Origin: WRAV01 sp050950205
GTDB taxonomy: Bacteria > Bacillota > Clostridia > Oscillospirales > Ruminococcaceae
Length of the DNA stretch: 64,000 nucleotides
Assembly (NCBI GenBank): GCA_050950205.1
Contig: JBMNHF010000016.1
Span: forward strand, 1 to 64,000
Direction: 5' to 3'
The notes below the pieces were generated by a model. That model ran no database searches. It saw only the letters and a list, made by a program, of their open reading frames with translations, and had not been told where the DNA came from. Each line of letters opens with the position of its first letter. Position 1 is the first letter of the stretch. This document shows positions 25,013 through 32,672 of the stretch, piece by piece. The translations under genes and the position numbers were made by a program.

Positions 25013-26404
25013 ATGGACGATCTGTCCGCCATCCTCAACCGGGTCCTGAGTGATCCCGAAAGCATGCGGCAACTGGAGGAGGCCGCCGCTTCCCTCGGCC
25101 TGACAGGGGACGGGCAGAAAGCGGCTCCCGCTCAGCATCAGGCTTCCCCGCCCCGGCCTGTCAACCGGGGAATGCCGGGCCGGCGCAATACATACCAAAA
25201 CAAACCACCCACCCCCACCCGGCAGAACGAGGAGGAGCTGGCCGAAATCCGCAGGTTGTTGGAACAACTGGTAAAAAATGCAGAAAAGGCGGCTCCTCCT
25301 CCACCCCAGCCGGTTTATCAGCCGGACCGTCCATCGCTGGAGGACAATGTCCCCGATATTGATGTGGGGGCTCTTTCTGATATTCTTGCCAGCCTGACGG
25401 GAAAACAACCCCGTCAGGCCCCTGCTCCTTCCTCACCGGAAGGGGGCGGGCTGGATCTTTCTGCCCTTTCGGGTATTCTTGGTGGCCTAGGGGGAGGACA
25501 GCCAAATCAGCAGTTCCCCCAAAACCAGCAGAATCCCGATCTTTCCACTCTCCTGTCGGGGTTGGGAGCGGGACAGCCCCCCCAGCAGCAAGGCGGGAAT
25601 ATGGATCTGAATGCCCTATTGGGCAACCTAGCCCGCCAAGCCCAGCCGCAGCAACAGATCCCCGATCTTTCCTCCCTGTTATCCGGCCTTGCCGGGCAGG
25701 GGCAACAGACGGGGCAGCAATCCGGGAATTTGGACTTAAACTCCCTGTTAAGTAGCCTGGGCGGTCAACCTCAGCCGCAGCAGCAGACGCCAGATCTTTC
25801 CGCCCTGCTGTCCGGTCTTGGGGGGCAGGGGCAGCAGAACGGCGGGCTGGACCTCTCGGGGTTGTCCGGCCTTTTGGGCAATCTTGGAGGAGGGGGTGGC
25901 AGCGCAGGAGGAGTGGACCCTTCCGGTTTGCAGGGAATTCTCTCCGGTCTGACAGGCGGCGGTGCACCTTCCCAACCCTCCACCGTTTCAACCCTTGCCA
26001 ACATGCTGGGAGGAGGAACTGATTCCGGCCCTATGCCCGGCGGCATGGATATGGGGATGCTGCTGAAATTTCAGCAGGCCATGAGCAGCATCAGTGCCAA
26101 TGCGGGAAATGTCCGGTTGCTGATGGCGGTGAAAAGCCACCTCAAGGATGAGGAGCGCCGGGAAAAGGTGGACGACGCCATCAAAGTGATGCAGATTATC
26201 CAGTTCCTACCCCTGCTCAAGGAAAGCGGCCTCTTTGGAAAGATGGAAGAAATTCTGGACGGGTTCAACCTGGGAGGCATTCTAGGAGGCAGGCGCCCCG
26301 GCAGCCAGGGACAGGGCGGTTTTAATCTGGGCAACCTGTTTGGAGGACGAAATTCCAGTGGAGGACTGGGCGGGCTGCTCAGTTCTCTGACGGGAGGGAG
26401 GTAG
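25013..26404 (+). CDS. Gly/Gln/Leu-rich repeat protein of unknown function
   Basis: This 463-residue cytoplasmic-looking protein has three parts. The N-terminus (1-35) is helical (LSAILNRVLSDPESMRQL). About residues 130-330 hold at least six copies of a loose unit, (L/P)DLS.LLSGLGG followed by Q/G/P-rich linkers. Residues about 345-430 form a conserved-looking helical domain (LLKFQQAMSSISANAG, RREKVDDAIKVMQIIQFLPLLKESGLFG), followed by a Gly/Asn-rich tail. A C-terminal block of this kind is, from memory, found in hypothetical proteins of many Clostridia. ATG 25013 follows GAAGGAGT. The function is unknown; scaffold or coat-like polymer is only a guess. Confidence 0.8.
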   Translation: MDDLSAILNRVLSDPESMRQLEEAAASLGLTGDGQKAAPAQHQASPPRPVNRGMPGRRNTYQNKPPTPTRQNEEELAEIRRLLEQLVKNAEKAAPPPPQPVYQPDRPSLEDNVPDIDVGALSDILASLTGKQPRQAPAPSSPEGGGLDLSALSGILGGLGGGQPNQQFPQNQQNPDLSTLLSGLGAGQPPQQQGGNMDLNALLGNLARQAQPQQQIPDLSSLLSGLAGQGQQTGQQSGNLDLNSLLSSLGGQPQPQQQTPDLSALLSGLGGQGQQNGGLDLSGLSGLLGNLGGGGGSAGGVDPSGLQGILSGLTGGGAPSQPSTVSTLANMLGGGTDSGPMPGGMDMGMLLKFQQAMSSISANAGNVRLLMAVKSHLKDEERREKVDDAIKVMQIIQFLPLLKESGLFGKMEEILDGFNLGGILGGRRPGSQGQGGFNLGNLFGGRNSSGGLGGLLSSLTGGR

Positions 26405-26408
26405 TGCT

Positions 26409-26897
26409 ATGCCACAGACAACAACCCGACCCGCCAACGACAACATCGGAAGGTTACAGCAGGAGGCGATGGCCAGAATGATGGGGATGCAGCAGGCAGG
26501 CACGCGGGGAGGATGGAGCACCGACCCCAATGTGCCGCGGCAAAACCGAGCTCCCAGGCGAGAGCAGCCGGAACCTTCCCCCTCTGCAGCACACGCCGAA
26601 CCCCAAACACCTCCCCGGCCGGACAGCAGCTCTTACCAAAACAACCATCCCCGCAACCAGCAAAGCAACCAGCGCCGACCTTCCGGAGGGGGACCATCAC
26701 AACAGCACAGCTCCCACACCCCCCCTCCCAATCCGGAGCCGGCTCCCAAAAAATCCGATACCACCTTGCTGCAGGATATTTTGAATGCAGTGGGGCTGGA
26801 CGATGACCGGGTTCTGATTTTGGGGCTCATTTTAATTCTCATCAACAGCAAGGCGGATACCACCCTGATTTTGGCGCTGTGCTACCTGCTTTTGTAA
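26409..26897 (+). CDS. Hypothetical protein with disordered N-terminus and hydrophobic tail
   Basis: This 162-residue protein is not recognised. Residues 1-115 are Pro/Gln/Asn/Ser-rich and surely disordered. The last ~45 residues hold DTTLLQDILNAVGLDDDRVLILG followed by a hydrophobic stretch, LILILINSKADTTLILALCYLLL in outline, which could be a pair of short membrane helices or a helical hairpin. The ATG lies 4 bases after the stop of the preceding gene, so the two are coupled. Confidence 0.75.
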   Translation: MPQTTTRPANDNIGRLQQEAMARMMGMQQAGTRGGWSTDPNVPRQNRAPRREQPEPSPSAAHAEPQTPPRPDSSSYQNNHPRNQQSNQRRPSGGGPSQQHSSHTPPPNPEPAPKKSDTTLLQDILNAVGLDDDRVLILGLILILINSKADTTLILALCYLLL

Positions 26898-26962
26898 CCA
26901 AAGTTTACCCCGCAAACAGTTTGCAGGTGGTTTGCAATACCCAATAAAAAGTTTGCCACAGC

Positions 26963-26991
26963 TTGCTTTATATCCGGCAAAATGCTAAAAT
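26963..26991 (+). promoter_or_regulatory. Possible glpK promoter
   Basis: TTGCTT (26963-26968), a 17-base spacer and TAAAAT (26986-26991). AAATAAATAAATAAA follows. No palindromic operator or catabolite-response element was recognised. Confidence 0.4.
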
Positions 26992-27101
26992 AAATAAATA
27001 AATACTGCGCAAGAGATTGAGAGAGCAGAGTGCAGCAGGACAGCTCCCGGGGGGCTGTTTTGCCGCGCTCTTTTCCTTCAGAAGTGGAAAGGGGAATGAT
27101 G

Positions 27102-28589
27102 ATGGCGGGTTACGTACTGGCATTGGATCAGGGAACCACCAGTTCTCGTGCAATTTTGTTTGACGCAAAACAAAATATCGTCGGAGTAGCACAGCGGGAA
27201 TTCACCCAGCATTATCCTAGAGAAGGCTGGGTAGAGCATGACGCCACCGAAATCTATGCTTCCCAATATGGCGTGATGATGGAGGTGATTGCCAAAACGG
27301 GAATTCAGCCGGAAAAAATTGCCGCCATAGGCATCACCAACCAGCGGGAAACCACCGTTGTTTGGGAGAAGGAAACCGGCAGACCGGTTGCCAACGCCAT
27401 TGTGTGGCAGTGCCGCCGCACCGCCCCCGTTGTGGACGAGCTGATTCAAAAAGGACTGGGGGATCATATTCGCAAAACCACCGGACTGGTTCCCGACGCC
27501 TATTTTTCCGGCACCAAAATCAAGTGGATTTTAGATCAGGCTGACCCTGACCGGGAGCGGGCCAGAAAAGGAGAAATCTTATTCGGCACGGTGGACAGCT
27601 GGCTGATTTGGAAGCTGACCGGCGGGCAGGTTCACGTCACCGATTACACCAATGCCTCCCGCACCATGATATACGATATCGAGAAACTCGACTGGGACGA
27701 TACCCTGCTAAAGGCTCTGGATATTCCTCGGGCCATGCTGCCCAAGGTTTGCAATTCCAGTGAGATTTATGGCTATGCTTCCATCCAAGGGGTACAGGTA
27801 CCCATCGCTGGCATTGCCGGAGATCAGCAGGCTGCCCTCTTTGGTCAATGCTGCTTTGAAAAGGGAGACGCCAAAAACACCTACGGCACCGGCTGCTTCC
27901 TGCTGATGAATACGGGAGACCAGAGATATGTCAGCCAAAACGGGCTGCTCACCACCATTGCAGTGGGCTTGAACGGCAAGGTGACCTACGCTCTGGAAGG
28001 CAGCGTTTTTGTGGGTGGAGCGGTCATTCAGTGGCTGCGGGACGAGATGCGGTTTTTTGCCGAAAGCAGAGACGCCGAATATCTGGCCGGCAAGATAGAG
28101 GATACCGGCGGGGTGTATCTGGTTCCTGCCTTTACCGGCTTGGGAGCACCTTATTGGGATATGTATGCCAGAGGCTGCCTGGTGGGGCTGACCCGTGGAA
28201 CCAAACGGGAACATATCGTCCGGGCCGCTCAGGAAAGCATTGCCTATCAGAGTGCCGATTTGGTTCGCGCCATGGAAAAGGACACCGGAATCGCAGCCAC
28301 CGAGCTGAAGGTGGATGGAGGAGCTTCCCGGGATAAGTTCCTCATGCAGTTCCAGGCGGATATTTTAAACAAAACCATCCGTCGCCCCACCGTGCGGGAA
28401 ACCACAGCCCTGGGAGCCGCTTATCTGGCAGGGCTTGCCACCGGCGTTTGGAACAGCCAGGAGGAAATTAAGCAGCTTTGGAATTGCGATGTCACCTTCT
28501 CCCCCAACATGGAGGAGGAGCGCCGGGAAAAACTGCTGGCAGGATGGCACAAAGCGGTCAACCGCAGTATGGATTGGGCCGAGCGCTAA
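27102..28589 (+). CDS. glpK: Glycerol kinase
   Basis: GlpK phosphorylates glycerol to glycerol 3-phosphate. The 495-residue protein matches the family length and shows VLALDQGTTSSRAILFD, WVEHDATEIY, AIGITNQRETTVVWEKETG, WQCRRTAP, the substrate block DAYFSGTK, and GALxxAYLAG-like text near the end (TTALGAAYLAGLATG). Three in-frame ATGs at 27096, 27099 and 27102 all follow AAAGGGG; the last has the best spacing. A His that PTS enzymes phosphorylate in Firmicutes would lie near residue 230; EIYGYASIQGV here has no such His, so PTS control seems absent. No glpF or glpD is nearby. Confidence 0.96.
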   Translation: MAGYVLALDQGTTSSRAILFDAKQNIVGVAQREFTQHYPREGWVEHDATEIYASQYGVMMEVIAKTGIQPEKIAAIGITNQRETTVVWEKETGRPVANAIVWQCRRTAPVVDELIQKGLGDHIRKTTGLVPDAYFSGTKIKWILDQADPDRERARKGEILFGTVDSWLIWKLTGGQVHVTDYTNASRTMIYDIEKLDWDDTLLKALDIPRAMLPKVCNSSEIYGYASIQGVQVPIAGIAGDQQAALFGQCCFEKGDAKNTYGTGCFLLMNTGDQRYVSQNGLLTTIAVGLNGKVTYALEGSVFVGGAVIQWLRDEMRFFAESRDAEYLAGKIEDTGGVYLVPAFTGLGAPYWDMYARGCLVGLTRGTKREHIVRAAQESIAYQSADLVRAMEKDTGIAATELKVDGGASRDKFLMQFQADILNKTIRRPTVRETTALGAAYLAGLATGVWNSQEEIKQLWNCDVTFSPNMEEERREKLLAGWHKAVNRSMDWAER

Positions 28590-28613
28590 TTGCCACTGCA
28601 TGGACAGACTACA

Positions 28614-28645
28614 AAAAGCGGGAGAGCATATGCTCTCCCGCTTTT
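28614..28645. terminator. Perfect palindromic bidirectional terminator
   Basis: A 32-base perfect palindrome, AAAAGCGGGAGAGCAT and its complement, lies between the convergent glpK (+) and arcC (-) genes, with T runs on both strands. Confidence 0.9.
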
Positions 28646-28648
28646 GGC

Positions 28649-29581
28649 TTATACGCGGATGATGGTGCCGGTTTTTCCGGCAATGCCGTCTTTGGCTTTT
28701 TCCAGCAGGGTGATCAGGGCGTAGCGGTGGGGGGCGCTTTCGGCAAAGCTTACCGCCGCCTCCACCTTGGGCAGCATGGAGCCGGGAGCAAACTGACCAT
28801 CGGCCATATGCTGGCGGGCTTCTTCGGGGGTTAGGGAATCCAGCCACTCCTGATTGGGCTTGCCATAGTAAATGGCCACCTTTTCCACCGCCGTTAAAAT
28901 GATGAGACAATCAGCGTCCAGCAGCTCTGCCATTTTGCAGCTGGCAAAGTCCTTGTCGATGACGGCTTCCACCCCCTTTAGGCCGGAGCCTTGCCGCACC
29001 ACGGGAATCCCGCCGCCGCCGCAGGCGATCACCACCTGTCCGGCATCCACCAATGTGCGAATGGTTGGAATCTCCACAATGTCCACCGGCTTGGGGGAGG
29101 CCACAACCCGCCGCCAACCGCGACCGGCATCCTCCATGCAATGTTCTCCCTTGGCGATGAGGCGCTGGGCTTCTTCCTCGCTGAGAAATTCTCCAATGGG
29201 CTTGGTGGGTTTTTGGAAGGCAGGGTCTTCTTTGCTCACCACCACTTGGGTGAGAAGGGTGGAAACCGGCTTATCCATGCCCCTGCTCAACAGCTCTTCC
29301 CGCAGGGCGTTTTGCAGGTCGTAGCCGATATACCCTTGGCTCATGGCCCCGGAGACGAAAAGAGGAATGGGGGTTTGAGAAGCCTCGTTTTTTGCAAATT
29401 GTGCCATGGCCTTGTGGATCATTCCCACCTGGGGGCCGTTGCCGTGGGATACCACCACCTGATGTCCCTCCTCGATGAGGTCGACAATGGCTTTGGAGGT
29501 GTGCTTGACGGCTATCCCCTGTTCGGAAAGGTTGTTTCCTAAGGCGTTGCCGCCCAGTGCGATGACAATGCGTTTGCCCAT
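28649..29581 (-). CDS. arcC: Carbamate kinase
   Basis: ArcC makes ATP from carbamoyl phosphate and ADP, releasing ammonia and carbon dioxide; it is the energy-yielding last step of arginine, citrulline or purine-derived fermentation. The 310-residue amino acid kinase fold protein has IVIALGGNALG at the N-terminus, VVSHGNGPQVG, GYIGYDLQNALR, the VIACGGGGIPV strand and AVIDKDFASCKMAE. ATG 29581 follows AGGAGA. No arcA or arcB lies in the window. Length and motifs are normal. Confidence 0.95.
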   Translation of the reverse strand: MGKRIVIALGGNALGNNLSEQGIAVKHTSKAIVDLIEEGHQVVVSHGNGPQVGMIHKAMAQFAKNEASQTPIPLFVSGAMSQGYIGYDLQNALREELLSRGMDKPVSTLLTQVVVSKEDPAFQKPTKPIGEFLSEEEAQRLIAKGEHCMEDAGRGWRRVVASPKPVDIVEIPTIRTLVDAGQVVIACGGGGIPVVRQGSGLKGVEAVIDKDFASCKMAELLDADCLIILTAVEKVAIYYGKPNQEWLDSLTPEEARQHMADGQFAPGSMLPKVEAAVSFAESAPHRYALITLLEKAKDGIAGKTGTIIRV

Positions 29582-29769
29582 GAAGTCATCTCCTATATCA
29601 CAGAATAAAAGCTGCCGTGCGCCACTATGGCGACAAAGTGTTCTTTTTGCCTGCAAGTGAAATCGTGAAAGAAGCTGCGAGCCGGCAAAACTTGCACCAA
29701 CGCCAACTTTTCATAAAATTTTAACCGCTCCGGGGCTTCCTGTCAATAAAAAATTCATGTTGGTGGGGG

Positions 29770-30972
29770 TTATTTTCCCCGGGGGCGGAGCAGCAGGTAC
29801 AGGATGATGCCGCTCACCAGCGCGAGGTACACCACAACACCCCAATCCACTCCCATCTCCTGCGGCGGAATCTGAACCTGATACACCAGCGGGTCGGCCT
29901 CCCGATGGAAATAGTGGGGAAGCTCGGGCTGCGCATTTTCCGCCGTGGAGAAAGCGGCGTCCTCTGTGGTGGAAGACTTTTCTTTTTGCAGGGAGGAAGA
30001 AGGGGCCTTGGAAGAGACTTGTCCATCCAGAGCGGAGGAGATTGCTGCCGAGCCGGACCCACCAGTCAGTGAGGACTTGGCGGAGGTATCGGGCGCAGCT
30101 TTGGGAGAGGATTTTGAGGAGGCTTTGGACGAGGATTTAGACGAAGCCTTGGAGGAAGAACTTTCCCAACTGCTTTGGGAGGGAGGGGAGGAAACGCCGG
30201 GACTAGTGGATTCCCGCAACGGCCCCATCGTCAGGGAGGTGCCCTGCACCATCACCCAGGCCAAACTGGTTCTCATGGTCTTGGAAAGAAGGTTGCCCTC
30301 CAGGTCATTCAGCTCCACCCAGATGCTTGTGGCGCCCGGCGGAATGCTGTCGCAGGAAAAATCCTCCACGCAGTAGAGCTGCCCCTCCGCCTCGATATGC
30401 TGAATCAAGGTGCGGGTGAGGGGAAGAAGGGTTTTGCCACCCCTTTCCGCAGAAGTGTAGACGCAAACGCCAAAGGGAATCAGCTTTCCTTTTTCCACCT
30501 CGTCAACCTGTCGGAACTGGCCAAAATTGCCGGTGGGGCTTTGTTCAAAAACCTGCCAGCTTTCCCCAAAAGCATATAGCTTACCGTCAGCCGGATGGTA
30601 ATAGGCGTTGGATACCGATGCCGGGTCGGGACGAAAAACGCCCGAATCCGTTCCCAAGGCGAGAGTGCCGCCGGTTAAGGTGACATAAGTGCCTTTGGCG
30701 CTGTAAATGCGCAAACTAATCCTGTCTGCCCCCTGTGCCAGATACTGCACACTGCCCCGCAGTCTGCCATCCGGTTTTGGCATCACCTGTAGCTGATAGC
30801 GGTCGGCAGGTTCCAAGCTGCGGCTGCGCAAAACCGGGGCCAAATATTCCGTTGTGCCCCGGGCACCGCTCCCGGAACCGTCCATTTGATCCAAATAGGT
30901 TAGTGCGTTGGCGGGGAATTGGAGAAGAAAAAGGCAGCAGAGCAGCGCTAAACAAAAGAGGATTTTTTGCAC
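29770..30972 (-). CDS. Secreted, membrane-anchored Ser/Lys-rich protein of unknown function
   Basis: This 400-residue protein has a signal peptide (about 1-23), an extracellular domain of ~230 residues rich in beta strands (YLAQGADRISLRIYSAKGTY, TSIWVELNDLEGNLLSKTM), then a Ser/Lys/Ala linker with repeats of SSKASSKSS (about 265-300), and a C-terminal membrane segment (about 373-393) followed by RPRGK. The layout, folded domain-linker-anchor, suggests a surface protein with the linker crossing the wall. The closest family is not known to me. A promoter lies at 31020-31048. Confidence 0.75.
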   Translation of the reverse strand: MQKILFCLALLCCLFLLQFPANALTYLDQMDGSGSGARGTTEYLAPVLRSRSLEPADRYQLQVMPKPDGRLRGSVQYLAQGADRISLRIYSAKGTYVTLTGGTLALGTDSGVFRPDPASVSNAYYHPADGKLYAFGESWQVFEQSPTGNFGQFRQVDEVEKGKLIPFGVCVYTSAERGGKTLLPLTRTLIQHIEAEGQLYCVEDFSCDSIPPGATSIWVELNDLEGNLLSKTMRTSLAWVMVQGTSLTMGPLRESTSPGVSSPPSQSSWESSSSKASSKSSSKASSKSSPKAAPDTSAKSSLTGGSGSAAISSALDGQVSSKAPSSSLQKEKSSTTEDAAFSTAENAQPELPHYFHREADPLVYQVQIPPQEMGVDWGVVVYLALVSGIILYLLLRPRGK

Positions 30973-31019
30973 AGCCTCACCCTTCCGGACAACATTCTTC
31001 GCCCTGATTTGACAATTTT

Positions 31020-31048
31020 AGTATAGCAAACGGGGTAAGAAGGCGCAA
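31020..31048 (-). promoter_or_regulatory. Promoter of the Ser/Lys-rich surface protein gene
   Basis: On the minus strand TTGCGC (31048-31043), a 17-base spacer and TATACT (31025-31020) lie about 47 bases before the GTG start at 30972. Confidence 0.5.
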
Positions 31049-31069
31049 GAAAAACCAAAGAGAAAAAGG

Positions 31070-31106
31070 CAAAGCAAAAACGCCACAGATGCAAATCTGT
31101 GGCGTT
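31070..31106 (-). terminator. Terminator after cotJC
   Basis: AACGCCACAGAT (31079-31090) and ATCTGTGGCGTT (31095-31106) form a perfect 12-bp stem with a 4-base loop; on the minus strand it is followed by TTTTTGCTTTG. Confidence 0.88.
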
Positions 31107-31119
31107 GCAAGCTAAGGCT

Positions 31120-31761
31120 TTATGCTCGCCGTTCCTTTCGGGATTGCTGCAATGCTCTGGCTTGTCTTACATCGAATTCGGGGTTAAAGGCGTAGAAGTT
31201 TTTGCAGTCCAGTTTGTCTTGGGCAATGCGCAACGCTTCGCCAAATCTCTGGTAGTGCACAACCTCCCGCTCCCGCAAAAATTTGATGGGGTCTCTCACA
31301 TCGGGGTCGTCCACAAGACGCAGAATGTTGTCGTATGTAGTGCGGGCTTTCTGCTCTGCGGCCAAATCTTCATGCAGGTCGGTGAGAATATCCCCCTTGG
31401 AGGCCACATAAGCCATGGTGAAGGGAACACCGGAAGCAGAAACAGGGTAAATGCCGGTGGTGTGGTCTACAAAATAGCTGTCAAAGCCGGACTGCTTGAT
31501 TTCGTCGGTACACAGACGGCGGGTAAGCTGATAGACAATGGCGGCAATCATTTCCATATGGGCAAGTTCTTCTGTTCCAATATCCGTTAAGATACCGGTG
31601 ACCTCGCCGTAGGGGCAGCTATAGCGCTGGTGCAGGTACCGCATGGATGCGGCCAGTTCTCCGTCGGGACCGCCCAGCTGGGTCATAATAATTTTTGCCG
31701 CAGCCGGGTTGGGGTTCTTAATTTTTACAGGGTACTGAAGCTTTTTACTATACGTCCACAT
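31120..31761 (-). CDS. cotJC: Spore coat protein CotJC, manganese catalase-like
   Basis: CotJC is a spore coat component related to dimanganese catalases. The 213-residue protein has TQLGGPDGELAASMRYLHQRY, DIGTEELAHMEMIAAIVYQL (Glu and His ligands of the metal site) and AAEQKARTTYDNILRL. It is the last gene of cotJA-cotJB-cotJC, 3 bases after cotJB. Expression in the mother cell late in sporulation is known from Bacillus; I cannot identify the promoter here. Confidence 0.95.
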   Translation of the reverse strand: MWTYSKKLQYPVKIKNPNPAAAKIIMTQLGGPDGELAASMRYLHQRYSCPYGEVTGILTDIGTEELAHMEMIAAIVYQLTRRLCTDEIKQSGFDSYFVDHTTGIYPVSASGVPFTMAYVASKGDILTDLHEDLAAEQKARTTYDNILRLVDDPDVRDPIKFLREREVVHYQRFGEALRIAQDKLDCKNFYAFNPEFDVRQARALQQSRKERRA

Positions 31762-31764
31762 CGG

Positions 31765-32022
31765 TTAAGCCTCCTCTTGATGTTGCCAGGGCCAAGGGCC
31801 TTCTACCCAATTCCAGTATGGACCGCCATCGTAGTCGGAGTGTACCAAAGGACCAAATTTGCTGGTGTAAGCATCCGCAGCGGCCTTGCGCATTTCCAAA
31901 TGCTTCTTATAAAAATCCAAAGCCATTTGATTTTCGGGGTGAGTGTCCAGGAATAAGGCGGCGTCTACCAGAGCAAAATCACAGACTTGCACTCTCTTTA
32001 ACAGAACTTCACGCTCATTCAC
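31765..32022 (-). CDS. cotJB: Spore coat protein CotJB
   Basis: This 85-residue protein has the CotJB pattern: LKRVQVCDFALVDAALFLDTHPENQMALDFY followed by an aromatic end, YDGGPYWNWVEGPWPWQ. GTG 32022 is chosen because AAAGGGGGA lies 8 bases upstream; it overlaps the end of cotJA by 8 bases. It acts with CotJA and CotJC in the coat. Confidence 0.93.
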   Translation of the reverse strand: MNEREVLLKRVQVCDFALVDAALFLDTHPENQMALDFYKKHLEMRKAAADAYTSKFGPLVHSDYDGGPYWNWVEGPWPWQHQEEA

Positions 32023-32398
32023 GGCGACAATCCCCCTTTCCCATAAAGGGCAAATCCAGCTCCGCAAAGATGGTGCCACGGCTGAACCCTTGCTCCGGCT
32101 CGTAAATATCGGTAAATTCCTGCATGGGTACATAGGCCATTGCCAGGGTGATGCAAAAGCCGCACTCTTCTGCAGGCATCTGACCCATGCGGGCTTCCGG
32201 GGTGGTGGGCACGGATGGCGTAGCGGGTGTGGTTAAGGGCATGGGCATAACGGTAGACGAGGGTGGCATGGGTGTGGGCATGGGCGTCGGCGTTGGCGCT
32301 TTGCTCACAGACGGCTCCGAAGAAGGGATTTGGCTAACAGTCCAACCGCCTCTACCCCTTTCCATCCGGAGCTGTGTTTCTTTTTTTCTGTTGTCCAA
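32015..32398 (-). CDS. cotJA: Spore coat associated protein CotJA with Pro-rich N-terminal extension
   Basis: The C-terminal ~45 residues are CotJA: LAMAYVPMQEFTDIYEPEQG and GTIFAELDLPF. The N-terminal ~75 residues are an unusual Pro/Thr/Met-rich stretch (TPTPMPTPMPPSSTVMPMP) not found in Bacillus CotJA. TTG 32398 is preferred, with AAAGGAG ten bases upstream; ATG 32419 is an alternative with no visible ribosome site. It starts the cotJABC operon. Confidence 0.85.
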   Translation of the reverse strand: MDNRKKETQLRMERGRGGWTVSQIPSSEPSVSKAPTPTPMPTPMPPSSTVMPMPLTTPATPSVPTTPEARMGQMPAEECGFCITLAMAYVPMQEFTDIYEPEQGFSRGTIFAELDLPFMGKGDCRRE

Positions 32399-32672
32399 AC
32401 GTTTTCGCTCCTTTCGCATGTTATCAGGGCATTTTGTTTTGTTTTTTTGCAAACACAATACCTTTGCCCCAGTCTATGCACTCTCTGCGGGTCCGGTTCA
32501 GCGCCGTCCTGGTGCTTTTTTCAGGTTCCTTCCCTTATTTTCGCGTTTTCTCCCCTTTTGCCAAAAGGAATTGGAAGGATTTGCCCCAAATTGAATTTTT
32601 GCGTTGTCAGCGGCAAGACTACTCCTAGAATTGTTTTAGCATGACGATGACGACAAGGTTGGGAGTATCCGC
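32399..32672. other. Intergenic region between divergent cotJA and the glucan synthase gene
   Basis: This 274-base gap holds no convincing ORF. It should carry a cotJ promoter (minus) and a promoter for the glucan synthase gene (plus), but I could not pick a convincing -35/-10 pair for either. TTGGGAG before ATG 32673 is the ribosome site. Confidence 0.4.

Noticed and set aside
32646..32660. A GACGATGACGACAAG stretch coding DDDDK, like an enterokinase tag
   Set aside because: It lies upstream of the start codon of the glucan synthase gene in a non-coding stretch; chance is more likely than vector sequence, and no other vector sequence is seen.
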